A stretch of DNA of 57,510 nucleotides from an uncultured Bacteroidaceae bacterium (GCA_934394435.1 CAKRRN010000011.1:1-57510); one strand, 5' to 3'; shown: positions 16,202-25,694, counted from the stretch's first letter. Numbers and translations are program-made. Notes: generated by a model not told the origin, from the sequence alone.

Positions 16202-18403
16202 ATGAAAAGGCTATTACTGTTGGCTGCATTGTTCTGCGGTCTGACCACCGTACGCAGTGCAGAGAATCTGACTATCGAGAATCTTACAAACGGAACGTAT
16301 TCCGCACGTAGTATCCATGGTGTTAATCCTCTGGCAGACGGTGAGAGTTACAGCCGGTTGAGCGATGATGGAAGACAAATCCTGCGATACAGTTTCCGCA
16401 CGGGTAAGCAGACAGGTGTACTCTTTGACCCCAGCCTGATTAAGCAGCGTATACGCATTCCGCGCATTGATGGTTACATTATGAGTCCTGACGAAACTCA
16501 CATCCTGTTACAGACAGATACACGTGCCATATATCGTCACAGTCGTACGGCGGAATACTATATATATAATGTAAAGAACAAGACCATTGCAAATTTGAGC
16601 GATAATGGTGCGCAGGAAGTTCCCAAATGGAGTCCTGATGGTAATATGGTGGCTTTCGTGAGGGACGGAAATCTTTTTATAGTAAAATTGCTCTTCAATA
16701 ATAGCGAAACACAGGTTACCAAAGATGGTAAATTTGGTGAGGTGCTGAATGGAAAACCAGATTGGGTAAACGAAGAGGAATTCTCTCTAAGCCGCTCGTT
16801 TGACTTTAATAGTGATGCCACCATGTTGGCATGGATTAGATATGATGAAAAGGAAGTGCCCAGTTTCTCTTTCCCACTCTATAAGGGACTTGCTCCCGCA
16901 AAGGATGAATTTGCAGAATATCCAGGAGCTTATTCTTATAAATATCCAGTAGCAGGTGCGCAGAACAGCAAGGTCACGGTGCAGAGCTTCGATATCAAGA
17001 GTCGTGTAATAAGGACCATGCAGTTGCCTCTTGACCCTGATGGGTATATTCCACGTATCACGTTTACAAAAGATCCTCTGAAGCTGCTCGTACTGACGCA
17101 GAACAGGCATCAGAACCGTCTGGACATTTATGTGGCAAACCCCAGAAGTACCGAGTGTCGTCTGATTGTGCGTGACGAAACGGAAAAATATATTTCTGAA
17201 AATGTGTACAAGAGTTTTCAGACAACAGACAATGGTTTTGTGCTGATGAGTGAACGTAGTGGATGGAACCAGCTTTATCTTTATGACCTTAATGGTACGC
17301 TCAAGCGTCAGCTTACAACAGGAAAGTCTGTGGTGACAGATTTCTATGGCTATGATAGTCGTTTGGGAATGACGTATTATGCAGGTAATCAAGAGGGACC
17401 ACTTTATAAGGCTGTCTATAAGACGGACATTAAGGGGAAAACCGTAAAACTGAGCACACAGAAGGGAACAAACAATGCCATCTTCAGTCAGGGATGCAAG
17501 TATTATATGAATATCTGGAGTAACTTGCAGACTCCTCCTATCACTACGTTGTGTGACGCTAATGGCAAAACACTCAGTACGCTGGAGGATAATGCTGAAC
17601 TGCGAAGCAAACTGGCAGCTCTGAGTCTGGGCGAAAAGCGTATTCTCTCATTCAAGACACAGGATGGAGTGCAACTGAATGGACTAATGGTCCTCCCACC
17701 AGATTTTTCTGAGACAAAGAAATATCCTGTTGTGCTGTTCCAGTATAGCGGTCCTGGCAGTCAGCAAGTACTTGACAGTTGGAGTGCAGGCAATATGGGA
17801 GGAATGCTCTATGAGGAGTATCTTGCGCAACAAGGCTTCATCAGTCTGATTGTTGACGGACGTGGCACTGGGGGGAGAGGTAGAGATTTTGAACAGTGCA
17901 CCTATCTGAAGTTGGGACAGCTTGAGAGTCATGATCAGGTAGAGGCCGCTTTGTATGCAGCTTCATTGCCCTATGTAGATGGCAAGCGAATCGGAATCTG
18001 GGGATGGAGCTATGGAGGCTTCTGCACGCTGATGAGCATGAGTGAGGGTCGTCCTGTATTCGCAGCAGGTGTTGCTGTGGCTGCTCCCACAGATTGGCGT
18101 TATTATGACAGCGTTTATACAGAACGTTTCATGCGCACGCCTAAGGAAAATGGTCCTGGATACGATGTGTCACCCATTGGACGTGCATCTCAGCTGAGTG
18201 GACATCTGCTACTCGTACATGGACTTGCTGACGATAATGTTCATTTCCGTAATGCAGCGGAATACACAGAGGCATTGGTACAGGCAGACAAGGATTTCCG
18301 TGAACTGACCTATACCAATCGTAATCATGGTATCTATGGGGGAAATACCCGTGCACATCTTTTCCGTCAGATAACGAATCATTTCAAACAGTATCTTCAG
18401 TAG
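16202..18403 (+). CDS. Dipeptidyl peptidase IV (S9B prolyl peptidase)
   Basis: Read from the ATG at 16202, the protein has 733 residues with a signal peptide (KRLLLLAALFCGLTTVRSA). The N-terminal two thirds are the beta-propeller, including WVNEEEFSLSRSF with the paired Glu that bind the substrate amino end. The C-terminal alpha/beta hydrolase carries the triad: Ser603 in GWSYGG, Asp677 in LADDNVH and His709 in RNHG. It removes Xaa-Pro dipeptides from peptides in the periplasm. A small exported protein follows 8 nt later and is probably co-transcribed. Confidence 0.95.
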   Translation: MKRLLLLAALFCGLTTVRSAENLTIENLTNGTYSARSIHGVNPLADGESYSRLSDDGRQILRYSFRTGKQTGVLFDPSLIKQRIRIPRIDGYIMSPDETHILLQTDTRAIYRHSRTAEYYIYNVKNKTIANLSDNGAQEVPKWSPDGNMVAFVRDGNLFIVKLLFNNSETQVTKDGKFGEVLNGKPDWVNEEEFSLSRSFDFNSDATMLAWIRYDEKEVPSFSFPLYKGLAPAKDEFAEYPGAYSYKYPVAGAQNSKVTVQSFDIKSRVIRTMQLPLDPDGYIPRITFTKDPLKLLVLTQNRHQNRLDIYVANPRSTECRLIVRDETEKYISENVYKSFQTTDNGFVLMSERSGWNQLYLYDLNGTLKRQLTTGKSVVTDFYGYDSRLGMTYYAGNQEGPLYKAVYKTDIKGKTVKLSTQKGTNNAIFSQGCKYYMNIWSNLQTPPITTLCDANGKTLSTLEDNAELRSKLAALSLGEKRILSFKTQDGVQLNGLMVLPPDFSETKKYPVVLFQYSGPGSQQVLDSWSAGNMGGMLYEEYLAQQGFISLIVDGRGTGGRGRDFEQCTYLKLGQLESHDQVEAALYAASLPYVDGKRIGIWGWSYGGFCTLMSMSEGRPVFAAGVAVAAPTDWRYYDSVYTERFMRTPKENGPGYDVSPIGRASQLSGHLLLVHGLADDNVHFRNAAEYTEALVQADKDFRELTYTNRNHGIYGGNTRAHLFRQITNHFKQYLQ

Positions 18404-18411
18404 TAATAATA

Positions 18412-19362
18412 ATGAAATTATCAGCTATTCCCTTGGCACTGATAGTCTGTCTATCTGCGTTTGCTCAGCAAAAGAAGCCTGGTACTTCAGTAGAGATATC
18501 ATATGGCGGAACCTTACTTTCTTTACAAGAAAATAAAGCCAGGGTATGCTATGTGGATAAGTTAAAAGGGATTTCTGGCGAAGGTTATCAGGGAATGGAG
18601 GTCTATGGAGATACCGTACTGAGTGCTCAGAACTCAGGATGGTTGTCTGTATACACCTATAATGGTGAACAATTGAAACAGATTGTTGCACCGTATAAAA
18701 TGGATTGCTATGATAAGGTGAACCATAGTAATGTGGTGAGTCTGTCTAATTATCGATATGAGAAATCTGACCCTCTGCCTTTACTTTATGTGAGTCAGTG
18801 TGCTCGTCAGCCTTGGCAGGGTATGAAGGATGTTCTGTTTGTGGAACGTATCGCTCCAGATCTGAAATCCACTCAAACGGTGCAGACCATCTACTTTAAG
18901 GATATTGCTCACCTGTTCGGATACGCTTTGCAATGGGTTGTTGACCGCGATAATGATATGCTCTATGGTTATGGCAATACGATAGACAATGAGAATAAAG
19001 CTAATAAACATCGTATAGTCAAGTTTCGTCTGCCCAAGTGGAATGAAGGTGAGAATGGGCTACTGGTTCTTACAGAAGCAGATTTGCTCGAGAACTATTT
19101 GTTAGAGGACACCTATAATTGTTCGTTCATGCCCATCGGGCAAGGACTCTTTGTTCACCGTGGGCAGCTCTTTATGCCTACGGGATTTGGCAGTGCGGAT
19201 CATCCTTCTGTCCTTTACGTCTGGAATCTTCAGACCAGGTCTATGCAGAATGTGATAGATTTGAGTCGTTCTACTTTCAGCGAACTGGAGGATTGCGCGC
19301 TCTGGAGAGGATCATTGCTATTACAGGCACAAGGTCATCTCTTTAGCCTTACAAATCTATAG
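18412..19362 (+). CDS. Exported protein of unknown function, propeller-like
   Basis: I do not recognise this 316-residue protein. It has a signal peptide (about 1-19, ending AFAQ) and no lipobox. The mature part is beta-rich with repeated strand-turn patterns (VYGDTVLSAQNSGWLSVYTY; PSVLYVWNLQTRSM; LLLQAQGHLFSL), compatible with a small propeller, and has five cysteines. It starts 8 nt after the dipeptidyl peptidase gene, so it belongs to the same transcript and may act with it in the periplasm (inference). Confidence 0.6.
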   Translation: MKLSAIPLALIVCLSAFAQQKKPGTSVEISYGGTLLSLQENKARVCYVDKLKGISGEGYQGMEVYGDTVLSAQNSGWLSVYTYNGEQLKQIVAPYKMDCYDKVNHSNVVSLSNYRYEKSDPLPLLYVSQCARQPWQGMKDVLFVERIAPDLKSTQTVQTIYFKDIAHLFGYALQWVVDRDNDMLYGYGNTIDNENKANKHRIVKFRLPKWNEGENGLLVLTEADLLENYLLEDTYNCSFMPIGQGLFVHRGQLFMPTGFGSADHPSVLYVWNLQTRSMQNVIDLSRSTFSELEDCALWRGSLLLQAQGHLFSLTNL

Positions 19363-19376
19363 TAGGTTACTTCCCA

Positions 19377-19438
19377 AAGTATCTTAGGATACTTGAGCAT
19401 CTATCTTAGGATACTTGGGCAAGTATCCTAAGATACTT
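19377..19438. repeat. Palindromic repeat cluster, family A
   Basis: Three copies of one unit: AAGTATCTTAGGATACTT at 19377-19394, a 15-nt form at 19402-19416, and the reverse complement at 19421-19438. Copies 2 and 3 form a perfect 15-bp hairpin with a GGGC loop. The same 18-mer recurs exactly at 30103-30120. The layout resembles REP/BIME-type dispersed elements. It lies just after the propeller-like gene and may also end transcription. Confidence 0.75.
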
Positions 19439-19722
19439 TGAGAAGTCTTATTAGACACCGGCAGACTTTTGGGTTTAATAAGAATTTTGTGTTAGTGGGG
19501 ACAGATTTCTACTTATCCCCTAAACAACCTACTTCTATTGCTATATATGAGGAATGCGCATTCCTCGTTTTTCGTATGCCTGTCGGCAAAGTTATGTTCT
19601 TAACATTTTGGGGGGCTTCTGGTATTCTTTCGCACATTTCTTGCCCATAGAATGAAGGCGAAGTTAAAAGATTTATCGGTGAACCGTAAAGTTTTTGCAA
19701 ACTTGATAGAATATAGAATAAT
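19439..19722. other. Gene-poor stretch with an 18-bp palindrome
   Basis: No supported protein gene is seen. GAGGAATGCGCATTCCTC at 19549-19566 is a perfect palindrome followed on the plus strand by GTTTTTC, so it could terminate a plus-strand transcript. CAAAGTTA at 19587-19594 is a possible -7 box reading leftward. A small RNA is possible but unproven. Confidence 0.4.
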
Positions 19723-19788
19723 GAAGAAAGAGAGAAAGCAGGCACCCTTGGTAAGGATAAACTTGCATTCTCTCTTTCTTCTTTTTTT
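19723..19788 (+). terminator. Plus-strand terminator with long loop
   Basis: The 14-nt arms at 19723-19736 and 19768-19781 pair perfectly and a run of seven T follows. It reads in the plus direction and ends right at the 3' end of the oppositely oriented tRNA gene, so it implies a plus-strand transcript arriving from the left. Confidence 0.65.
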
Positions 19789-19793
19789 ATGTG

Positions 19794-19867
19794 TGACTCC
19801 GGAGGGATTCTAACCCTCGACCTTCAGAACCGGAATCTGACGCTCTATTCAGCTAAGCTACGGAGCC
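19794..19867 (-). tRNA. tRNA-Arg (anticodon CCG)
   Basis: On the minus strand, GGCTCCG at the 5' end pairs with CGGAGTC before a discriminator A. The D arm contains TAGCTTAGCTGAATAGAGC, the anticodon loop is TTCCGGT with anticodon CCG, and the T arm is GAGGG TTAGAAT CCCTC. CCG reads the arginine codon CGG. The length is 74 nt with no variable-loop extension, and CCA is not encoded. The upstream -7 box at 19880-19887 supports independent transcription. Confidence 0.95.
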
Positions 19868-19879
19868 ATTGTCTGAGTA

Positions 19880-19887
19880 CAAAGGTA
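19880..19887 (-). promoter_or_regulatory. -7 box of tRNA-Arg
   Basis: On the minus strand this reads TACCTTTG and ends 12 nt before the tRNA 5' end, a usual distance for a tRNA promoter. Confidence 0.65.
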
Positions 19888-20048
19888 CAACTTTCTTATG
19901 AAAGGATGAAATGGAATGTTGAAAATGTTTGTCTCAGCCTATGCCTCTGCCAGAGGTGGAAGCATAGGTTTGCATTCATTTGTCATCAACTGCCTCTCGT
20001 TTGGAAATTGTATGTCCTTGTATCTTGAAAAGCAACTCGGAATACTGT

Positions 20049-22142
20049 TTAGTATATATGGATTCTGTCTCCTCCCTTCTTAACCAGCTCTTCCTGTATT
20101 TTTTTCTTCTGGATGAACTGGGACATTATTCGGGTATAAGCCTCCTTGTCTTTTTTTAAGGCAGGATCCATGACTTGTGCAATGAGTGATTTCAGCTCCT
20201 TTTGCACGTAGTATAACTGGATGTTTGCCACCAGAGAGATAATCGTGTCATCAACACGTTGTTCTTCGGACGAATTTGAATAGATTTTGCTGAGTGGCTC
20301 CCCCTTTTCACCCAGCTCAAAGGCGAGGGTGCTGATGAGTGGATCTGGGTGTCGTGAATAGAAGACGCTGGCATTGAACCCCTCATCGTGAATATGCTGC
20401 ATGCCATCCTGCAGAGCTCTCTCATAAAGGGTAGACGATAGCCCAATACCGTAGTCCTGCATACTCATACAGGTGTATTCAATGGCGGTAAGTGGTTTCT
20501 CATTCCCATTTTCGTCTTCAGTGTAGCAGATGACTGTATCTCCTTTGGTCAGTAGGTATTGCATTAGGTCTTTCTCCAGATTGGCTATCTTGGCACTTTC
20601 GCCACGCTCTGCAGAAGGATTCCCACCTATTGTGGTCGTTGTCAGAGGATAGCTCTGTTGCATAGCTGTACCAGGAGTCTGTGTTGCAGCCAAATTTGTA
20701 TCTATGCTCTGTTTGTGTTGTCCTTCTTCTTGGGGAACGGTATTGGTAATCCTTCTGTGCTCTCTTTCTGCCTCTCTGCGTTTTTCTTCTTGTCTTACTC
20801 TACGCTGTTCGTTCACAACATCGGTAATCAGTCGTTCCTCCATCTGGAGCTTTTGGGCTGCTTGTCTGGTATACAAGACTCTGGTTATTTCGTCAGGAAT
20901 GGCTGCTATACTGCTGGCTATGCTGTGTACTAATTGCCCAAGCCGTGTGGGGTCATCCTTAGCTTGTGCCATTAGGTGATTTGTCTTATACTGGATGAAG
21001 TCTACTTGATGCTCTGTCAGGTACTGTTGGTATTCTGAGGCTGAGTGTTTCCTTGCAAAGCTATCTGGGTCGTCTCCGTCTGGCAGCAGCAGGAGCTTGA
21101 CGTTCATGCCCTCAGCCAGTAACATGTCTGTGCCTCTTTCGCTGGCATGTATGCCCGCTTCATCACCGTCGTAGATAACGGTGATGTTATCGGTCATACG
21201 GTGTATGAGACGTATCTGATCCGTGGTAAGTGCTGTACCTGATGATGCAACCACGTTTTCTACTCCCTGTTGGTGCATAGCCATCACGTCAGTGTAGCCC
21301 TCCACCAGATAACATAGGTCACGCTTGCGTATTGCTTCACGAGCTTGAAAGAGTCCGAAAAGTTCCTTGCGTTTGCTGTAGATAATGCTTTCTGGGGAAT
21401 TAAGGTACTTAACGCTCACACCCTTTGTTGCCGCATCCAGCACGCGTCCTCCAAAGCCTGCCACGCGTCCGCTCATAGTGAATATAGGCCAAATGACTCG
21501 TCCGCGAAAACGGTCTCGCAACAGACCATTCTCATTCTTTATGCATAGGCCAGTGCCAATGCTCATACGGGGATCCTTCTCATCAATGGTGTTGGTCAAG
21601 TATTTCTCTTGGTAACCAGCCTTTAGAGCATCTGCTCCAAGCGTCTGATCTCGCTTGTCTGGGCAGAATCCCAGTTGGAAGCGTGCGATAATGTCATCGC
21701 GAAAACCGCGGTTGCGAAAGTAAGCCAGTCCGATGGCACGTCCATCGGGTGTGTCGTTGAGTTGATGCTGAAACCATTCCTTTGCCCAGTCGTTGAGGAT
21801 GAACATACTGTCGCGGTCTGTCTGCGACTGCTTCTCTTCGGGGGAGAGTTCCTTCTCCTTTATCTCTATGCCGTATTTTTTTGCCAGATAGCGGAGTGCG
21901 TCGTAGAAGCTTAGTTGCTCATGCTTCATTATGAAATCCACAGGACGCCCACCAACACCGCATGCAAAGCATTTACAGATGTTCTTAGCAGGAGACACCA
22001 TGAACGAAGGAGTACGATCATCGTGGAAAGGGCATAAGCCTTTTAAGTTGGCTCCCGATCGCTTGAGGGTCACAAAGTCCGACACTACATCTACGATGTT
22101 AGCTGCATCCAGAATCTTGTCTATGGTCAGTCTGTCTATCAT
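20049..22142 (-). CDS. dnaG: DNA primase
   Basis: The 697-residue primase synthesises RNA primers for replication. It has the N-terminal CHC2 zinc finger (Cys37, His40, Cys58, Cys61), the RNA polymerase domain with RFRGRVIWPI, and the Toprim core (LVEGYTDVMAM and YDGDEAGIHA, about 265-320). A Gln/Thr-rich linker at about 445-520 leads to a C-terminal DnaB-interaction domain. Length is slightly above the usual 600-650, mostly because of the linker. Here it heads a minus-strand housekeeping block rather than sitting beside rpoD. Confidence 0.97.
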   Translation of the reverse strand: MIDRLTIDKILDAANIVDVVSDFVTLKRSGANLKGLCPFHDDRTPSFMVSPAKNICKCFACGVGGRPVDFIMKHEQLSFYDALRYLAKKYGIEIKEKELSPEEKQSQTDRDSMFILNDWAKEWFQHQLNDTPDGRAIGLAYFRNRGFRDDIIARFQLGFCPDKRDQTLGADALKAGYQEKYLTNTIDEKDPRMSIGTGLCIKNENGLLRDRFRGRVIWPIFTMSGRVAGFGGRVLDAATKGVSVKYLNSPESIIYSKRKELFGLFQAREAIRKRDLCYLVEGYTDVMAMHQQGVENVVASSGTALTTDQIRLIHRMTDNITVIYDGDEAGIHASERGTDMLLAEGMNVKLLLLPDGDDPDSFARKHSASEYQQYLTEHQVDFIQYKTNHLMAQAKDDPTRLGQLVHSIASSIAAIPDEITRVLYTRQAAQKLQMEERLITDVVNEQRRVRQEEKRREAEREHRRITNTVPQEEGQHKQSIDTNLAATQTPGTAMQQSYPLTTTTIGGNPSAERGESAKIANLEKDLMQYLLTKGDTVICYTEDENGNEKPLTAIEYTCMSMQDYGIGLSSTLYERALQDGMQHIHDEGFNASVFYSRHPDPLISTLAFELGEKGEPLSKIYSNSSEEQRVDDTIISLVANIQLYYVQKELKSLIAQVMDPALKKDKEAYTRIMSQFIQKKKIQEELVKKGGDRIHIY

Positions 22143-22188
22143 CTGTCAGTATTGTTGAGGTTGTGCTGTGTGCTTACGTATCTCAGCA

Positions 22189-22656
22189 TCAGATGCTGAT
22201 GCCGCAGTCGTTCTTTATCTCTGACATTACAAAAGTGCTCTCTATGCTGCCCACACTCTCAATGACTCCCAGTGTATTGAGTATGAACTCCTGGTAAGCT
22301 TTCATGTCTGGAGCGTGTATTTTAAGCATATAGTCGAAGTTGCCACTGATGTTGTAGCACTCGCTCACTTGCTTGACCTCCTTGATGCGCTCAGTGAAGT
22401 CTTGCGCGATTTCCCGATTCATACGCCGAAGCTTTACGTTACAGAATACCACAAAACCACGATTCAGCTTGTCTGCATCCAATACAGCTACGTATTTACG
22501 TATGTAGCCCATTCTTTCCAGACGCTTCTGCCGCTCAAAGACAGGCGTGGTGGAGAGATGCACCTGTGCTGCCAGTTCTTTGGTTGTTAGGCGTGCGTTT
22601 TGCTGCAAGGTACGCAAAATCATCAAATCCGTCTTGTCAAGTTCTTCTGTATGCAT
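22189..22656 (-). CDS. Lrp/AsnC-family transcriptional regulator (second copy)
   Basis: A 155-residue regulator with the same plan as the protein at 8154: winged helix-turn-helix (about 8-62, TTKELAAQVHLSTTPVFERQKRLE) and a RAM domain with VSECYNISGNFDYMLKI. The two are paralogues. It lies 46 nt before dnaG in the same direction and after the S4 protein gene, and may control amino-acid or peptide metabolism (inference). Confidence 0.93.
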   Translation of the reverse strand: MHTEELDKTDLMILRTLQQNARLTTKELAAQVHLSTTPVFERQKRLERMGYIRKYVAVLDADKLNRGFVVFCNVKLRRMNREIAQDFTERIKEVKQVSECYNISGNFDYMLKIHAPDMKAYQEFILNTLGVIESVGSIESTFVMSEIKNDCGISI

Positions 22657-22698
22657 TGGTGTAATCGTTTTTTGGGGAAAGTGAAGATATGGCTTCTG

Positions 22699-23136
22699 CT
22701 ATTCTTCGTCTTCGGTGTCATCCATGTCGAACTCAAAGTCGCCGAAGTAGGTAGGTACTTCCTGTGCGAATTCCTCCAGACTTCTACGGTCTTTCTTAGT
22801 AGGTCTTCCTGTACCTTTCGCTCTGTTGACGAAGCCACTTATGTGGCTCATCTCCAGAAGTTCGTACTGTTCCTGCGGAGTCACGTTCTCCAGTATTTCG
22901 GGAAGGAGCCTGGCTCCAACGCGCTTCTCGATGGGCTGCAATACCTTGAAGGAATAGGTGATGGGCGGTTTTCTTACGCACACCACGTCGCCAGCCTTTA
23001 TCGTGCGGCTGGCTTTCAGTTGTGCTCCTCCCATGCTTACCTGTCCCTTCCTACATGCGGCTGTGGCCAGCGTGCGTGTCTTGAAGATGCGCGCTGCCCA
23101 TAGCCATTTGTCTATTCTTGCCTCTTGGCTTGCCAT
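22699..23136 (-). CDS. S4-domain RNA-binding protein (Hsp15/HslR type)
   Basis: A 145-residue protein with an N-terminal S4 domain (about 6-65, RIDKWLWAARIFKTRTLATAAC then GDVVCVRKPP) and an acidic tail ending EDEE. In E. coli Hsp15 binds stalled 50S subunits that carry peptidyl-tRNA. Nearby pth and rplY fit a link to ribosome rescue (inference). It starts 5 nt after pepT ends, so both are likely in one transcript. Confidence 0.88.
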   Translation of the reverse strand: MASQEARIDKWLWAARIFKTRTLATAACRKGQVSMGGAQLKASRTIKAGDVVCVRKPPITYSFKVLQPIEKRVGARLLPEILENVTPQEQYELLEMSHISGFVNRAKGTGRPTKKDRRSLEEFAQEVPTYFGDFEFDMDDTEDEE

Positions 23137-23141
23137 TCTTC

Positions 23142-24371
23142 TTAGGCTTTTTCTGCTGTGAGACGGCAGATGTTAATGATAGTCTTCATGGCTTTTTCCA
23201 TGCTTTGGATGGGTACAAATTCATTTTTGCCATGGAAATTCAGTCCTCCTGCGAAGATGTTGGGGCAGGGGAGACCTTTGAAAGAAAGCTGTGCACCGTC
23301 TGTGCCACCACGAATGGGTATTACATGACAGAAGCCACATGCTTCTTCAATGGCCTGTTTGGCTATGTCTATAATGTGTGGTTTGTCTTCCAGTTGACTA
23401 AGCATGTTGTAATATTGGTCTTTGAGTTCCACACTTATCGTGCCCTGACCATACCGATTATTGAATCGTTCGGCAACATCCAGTAGTATCTGTTTGCGCA
23501 TCTTGAACATCTGACTGTTGTGGTCGCGGATGATATAGCTAAGAGTGGCTTCTTCGACCGTTCCTTTCATGGAGGTCAGATGATAGAATCCCTGGTAGCC
23601 TTCCGTCTTTTCTGGACGCTCGTTTTGTGGCATCTCTTGGATAAACTCGCTTGCCACAATGCAGGCGTTGATCATCTTGTCCTTTGCATAGCCAGGATGC
23701 ACGTTGCGCCCTTGGATGATGATTTTTGCTCCAGCAGCATTAAAGTTTTCGTATTCAAGTTCACCTACTTCGCCTCCATCCATGGTGTATGCCCATTGGC
23801 AACCAAATTTTTCTACATTGAATAGGTGGGCTCCAGCGCCAATCTCCTCATCGGGATTGAATGCGACACGAATTTTTCCATGCTTTATTTCTGGATGCTG
23901 CATGAGGTAAGCCATTGCAGTTACGATTTCTGCTATTCCTGCTTTGTCGTCAGCTCCCAGCAGAGTGTGTCCGTTTGTTACGATAAGGTCTTCGCCTATG
24001 TGTTCTTTCAGTTCGGGAAACTGTTGCACGCTGGTCGTTATACCTGCTTCTGCATCCAATACGATGTCTGTCCCATCGTAGTTCTTGATGATACGTGGCT
24101 GTATGTTAGCCCCACTGCAGTCTGGACTCGTGTCCATGTGTGCGATGAATCCGATGGTGGGTATAGCCTTGTCTGTATTGGCTGGTAATGTGGCATAGAC
24201 GTATGCGTGGCTATCCATCTCCACCTCGCTCATGCCTATCTTCTGCAACTCTGCTTGTAGGTAGCGAGCCAAATTCCATTGTTTTTCTGTGCTTGGACAC
24301 TGTGTGTCGTTCTCTTCGCTTGACTGTGTGTCGATAGCCACATAGTTGAGAAATCTTTCTGTCAGTTCCAT
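23142..24371 (-). CDS. pepT: Peptidase T (tripeptide aminopeptidase)
   Basis: A 409-residue M20B metallopeptidase that removes the N-terminal residue of tripeptides in the cytoplasm. Zinc ligands and catalytic residues are visible: His78 and Asp80 in AHMDTSPD, Asp141 in LGADDKAG, Glu175-Glu176 in NPDEEIGAGAH, and later MDGGEVGEL and PIRGGTDGAQLS. Length and motifs are normal. It is followed by the S4 protein gene with a 5-nt gap. Confidence 0.96.
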   Translation of the reverse strand: MELTERFLNYVAIDTQSSEENDTQCPSTEKQWNLARYLQAELQKIGMSEVEMDSHAYVYATLPANTDKAIPTIGFIAHMDTSPDCSGANIQPRIIKNYDGTDIVLDAEAGITTSVQQFPELKEHIGEDLIVTNGHTLLGADDKAGIAEIVTAMAYLMQHPEIKHGKIRVAFNPDEEIGAGAHLFNVEKFGCQWAYTMDGGEVGELEYENFNAAGAKIIIQGRNVHPGYAKDKMINACIVASEFIQEMPQNERPEKTEGYQGFYHLTSMKGTVEEATLSYIIRDHNSQMFKMRKQILLDVAERFNNRYGQGTISVELKDQYYNMLSQLEDKPHIIDIAKQAIEEACGFCHVIPIRGGTDGAQLSFKGLPCPNIFAGGLNFHGKNEFVPIQSMEKAMKTIINICRLTAEKA

Positions 24372-24418
24372 AGGGTGTCTTGATATTTATGGGTAATTAG
24401 GTTGCTGCAGGTATTTCC

Positions 24419-24982
24419 TTACTTGTTATTGTAGTTGCACATGGCAAATTGCATTCCGCTTAGGGCGAATGCTTTTATAGCATCGCATGCCACAGGCACT
24501 TTCTCTTCCACTTTCAGGTTGTCTTCAGGATTAAATTTTCCAAGAACGAAGTCTACTTGTCCTCCTCGTGGATAATCATTTCCTATGCCAAACTTCAGTC
24601 GGTTGTATTTTTCTGTACCAAGCATCTGTGCGATGTTTTTCAGTCCGTTGTGTCCACCAGCACTGCCAGATGGCTTCATTCTGATGGCTCCCACGGGCAG
24701 ACTCAGGTCGTCTACAATAACCAAAAGGTTCTCGATGGGAATCTTCTCTTGCTGCAACCAGTATCGTACAGCATTTCCTGAGAGGTTCATGAATGTGGAG
24801 GGTTTCAAGAGTACTAATTCAGCATTCTTGACTCTCGTGTGGGCTACAAATCCGTAACGCTTGTCTTCAAAAGCAGTCTTGGACGCCTGTGCAAGGGCGT
24901 CCAATACTCTAAATCCGATGTTGTGACGGGTTCCATCGTACTCATCTCCGATGTTTCCCAGCCCCGTTATCAGGTATTTCAT
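24419..24982 (-). CDS. pth: Peptidyl-tRNA hydrolase
   Basis: A 187-residue Pth enzyme that recycles tRNA by cleaving stray peptidyl-tRNA. GLGNIGDEYDGTRHNIGF near the N terminus includes the catalytic His (about residue 21), and KPSTFMNLSGNAV and VDDLSLPVGAIRMKPSGSAGGHNGLKN are the usual binding segments. It lies 43 nt after rplY, the common rplY-pth order in bacteria. Confidence 0.97.
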   Translation of the reverse strand: MKYLITGLGNIGDEYDGTRHNIGFRVLDALAQASKTAFEDKRYGFVAHTRVKNAELVLLKPSTFMNLSGNAVRYWLQQEKIPIENLLVIVDDLSLPVGAIRMKPSGSAGGHNGLKNIAQMLGTEKYNRLKFGIGNDYPRGGQVDFVLGKFNPEDNLKVEEKVPVACDAIKAFALSGMQFAMCNYNNK

Positions 24983-25025
24983 CTATATTCTGATGGATGA
25001 CAATATTCTTTAAATTTGTTTTGTC

Positions 25026-25616
25026 TTATGCCTTAGCAGCTGCACTCATGGCAGAACGTGTCATCTTAACCTGGCAAACCACAACGCTGGGACTTGTAAC
25101 GAGCTCAAGACCCTCGAAGTGTAACTCACCTACCTTGATGGTCTTGCCCAAACCGAGGCTGGTAACATCGATGTTCAGTTTCTCAGGGATAGCTGTGTAG
25201 GGTGCACGTACCTTCAGCTTACGTACGCTTGCAGCCAACTTACCACCGGCTTTCACACCTTCTGCCAAACCGTTCAACTGGATGGGTACTTCCATCACGA
25301 TGGGCTTCTCTTCGGTAATCTCGTAGAAGTCAACGTGGAGCAACTGGTCTGTTACGGGATGGAATTGCAGTTCCTTCATTACAGCCTTGCACTCCTTGCC
25401 GTCAATGTTCAAGTTTACACTGTAGATGTCTGGAGTGTAAACCAACTTGCGGAGCTCGTCTTGAGTGGTTGAGAAGCTCATAGCTACATTTGCGCCATTA
25501 GCATCTTTCTGCTCACCATACAGGTTGCAGGGAACAGCACCAGTCTTGCGAAGCTCACGAGTGGCCTTCTTGCCAGTAGCGGTACGGGCAGTGCCCTTTA
25601 CGTCGATACTTTTCAT
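25026..25616 (-). CDS. rplY: 50S ribosomal protein L25 (CTC form)
   Basis: A 196-residue L25 of the long CTC/TL5 type: an N-terminal 5S rRNA-binding domain (about 1-95, GTARTATGKKATRELRKTGAVPCNLYG) and a C-terminal beta-rich TL5 domain (about 100-190). A -7 box at 25695-25702 gives a leader of about 75 nt. It is followed by pth, a pairing conserved in many bacteria. Confidence 0.96.
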   Translation of the reverse strand: MKSIDVKGTARTATGKKATRELRKTGAVPCNLYGEQKDANGANVAMSFSTTQDELRKLVYTPDIYSVNLNIDGKECKAVMKELQFHPVTDQLLHVDFYEITEEKPIVMEVPIQLNGLAEGVKAGGKLAASVRKLKVRAPYTAIPEKLNIDVTSLGLGKTIKVGELHFEGLELVTSPSVVVCQVKMTRSAMSAAAKA

Positions 25617-25694
25617 TTCTTTTAATTTTTTTTGTGTTACTCTAAATTAAGTTTCTTGTGCTCAATTCGCCATCACACGGCTCAAAAAGCGCGG

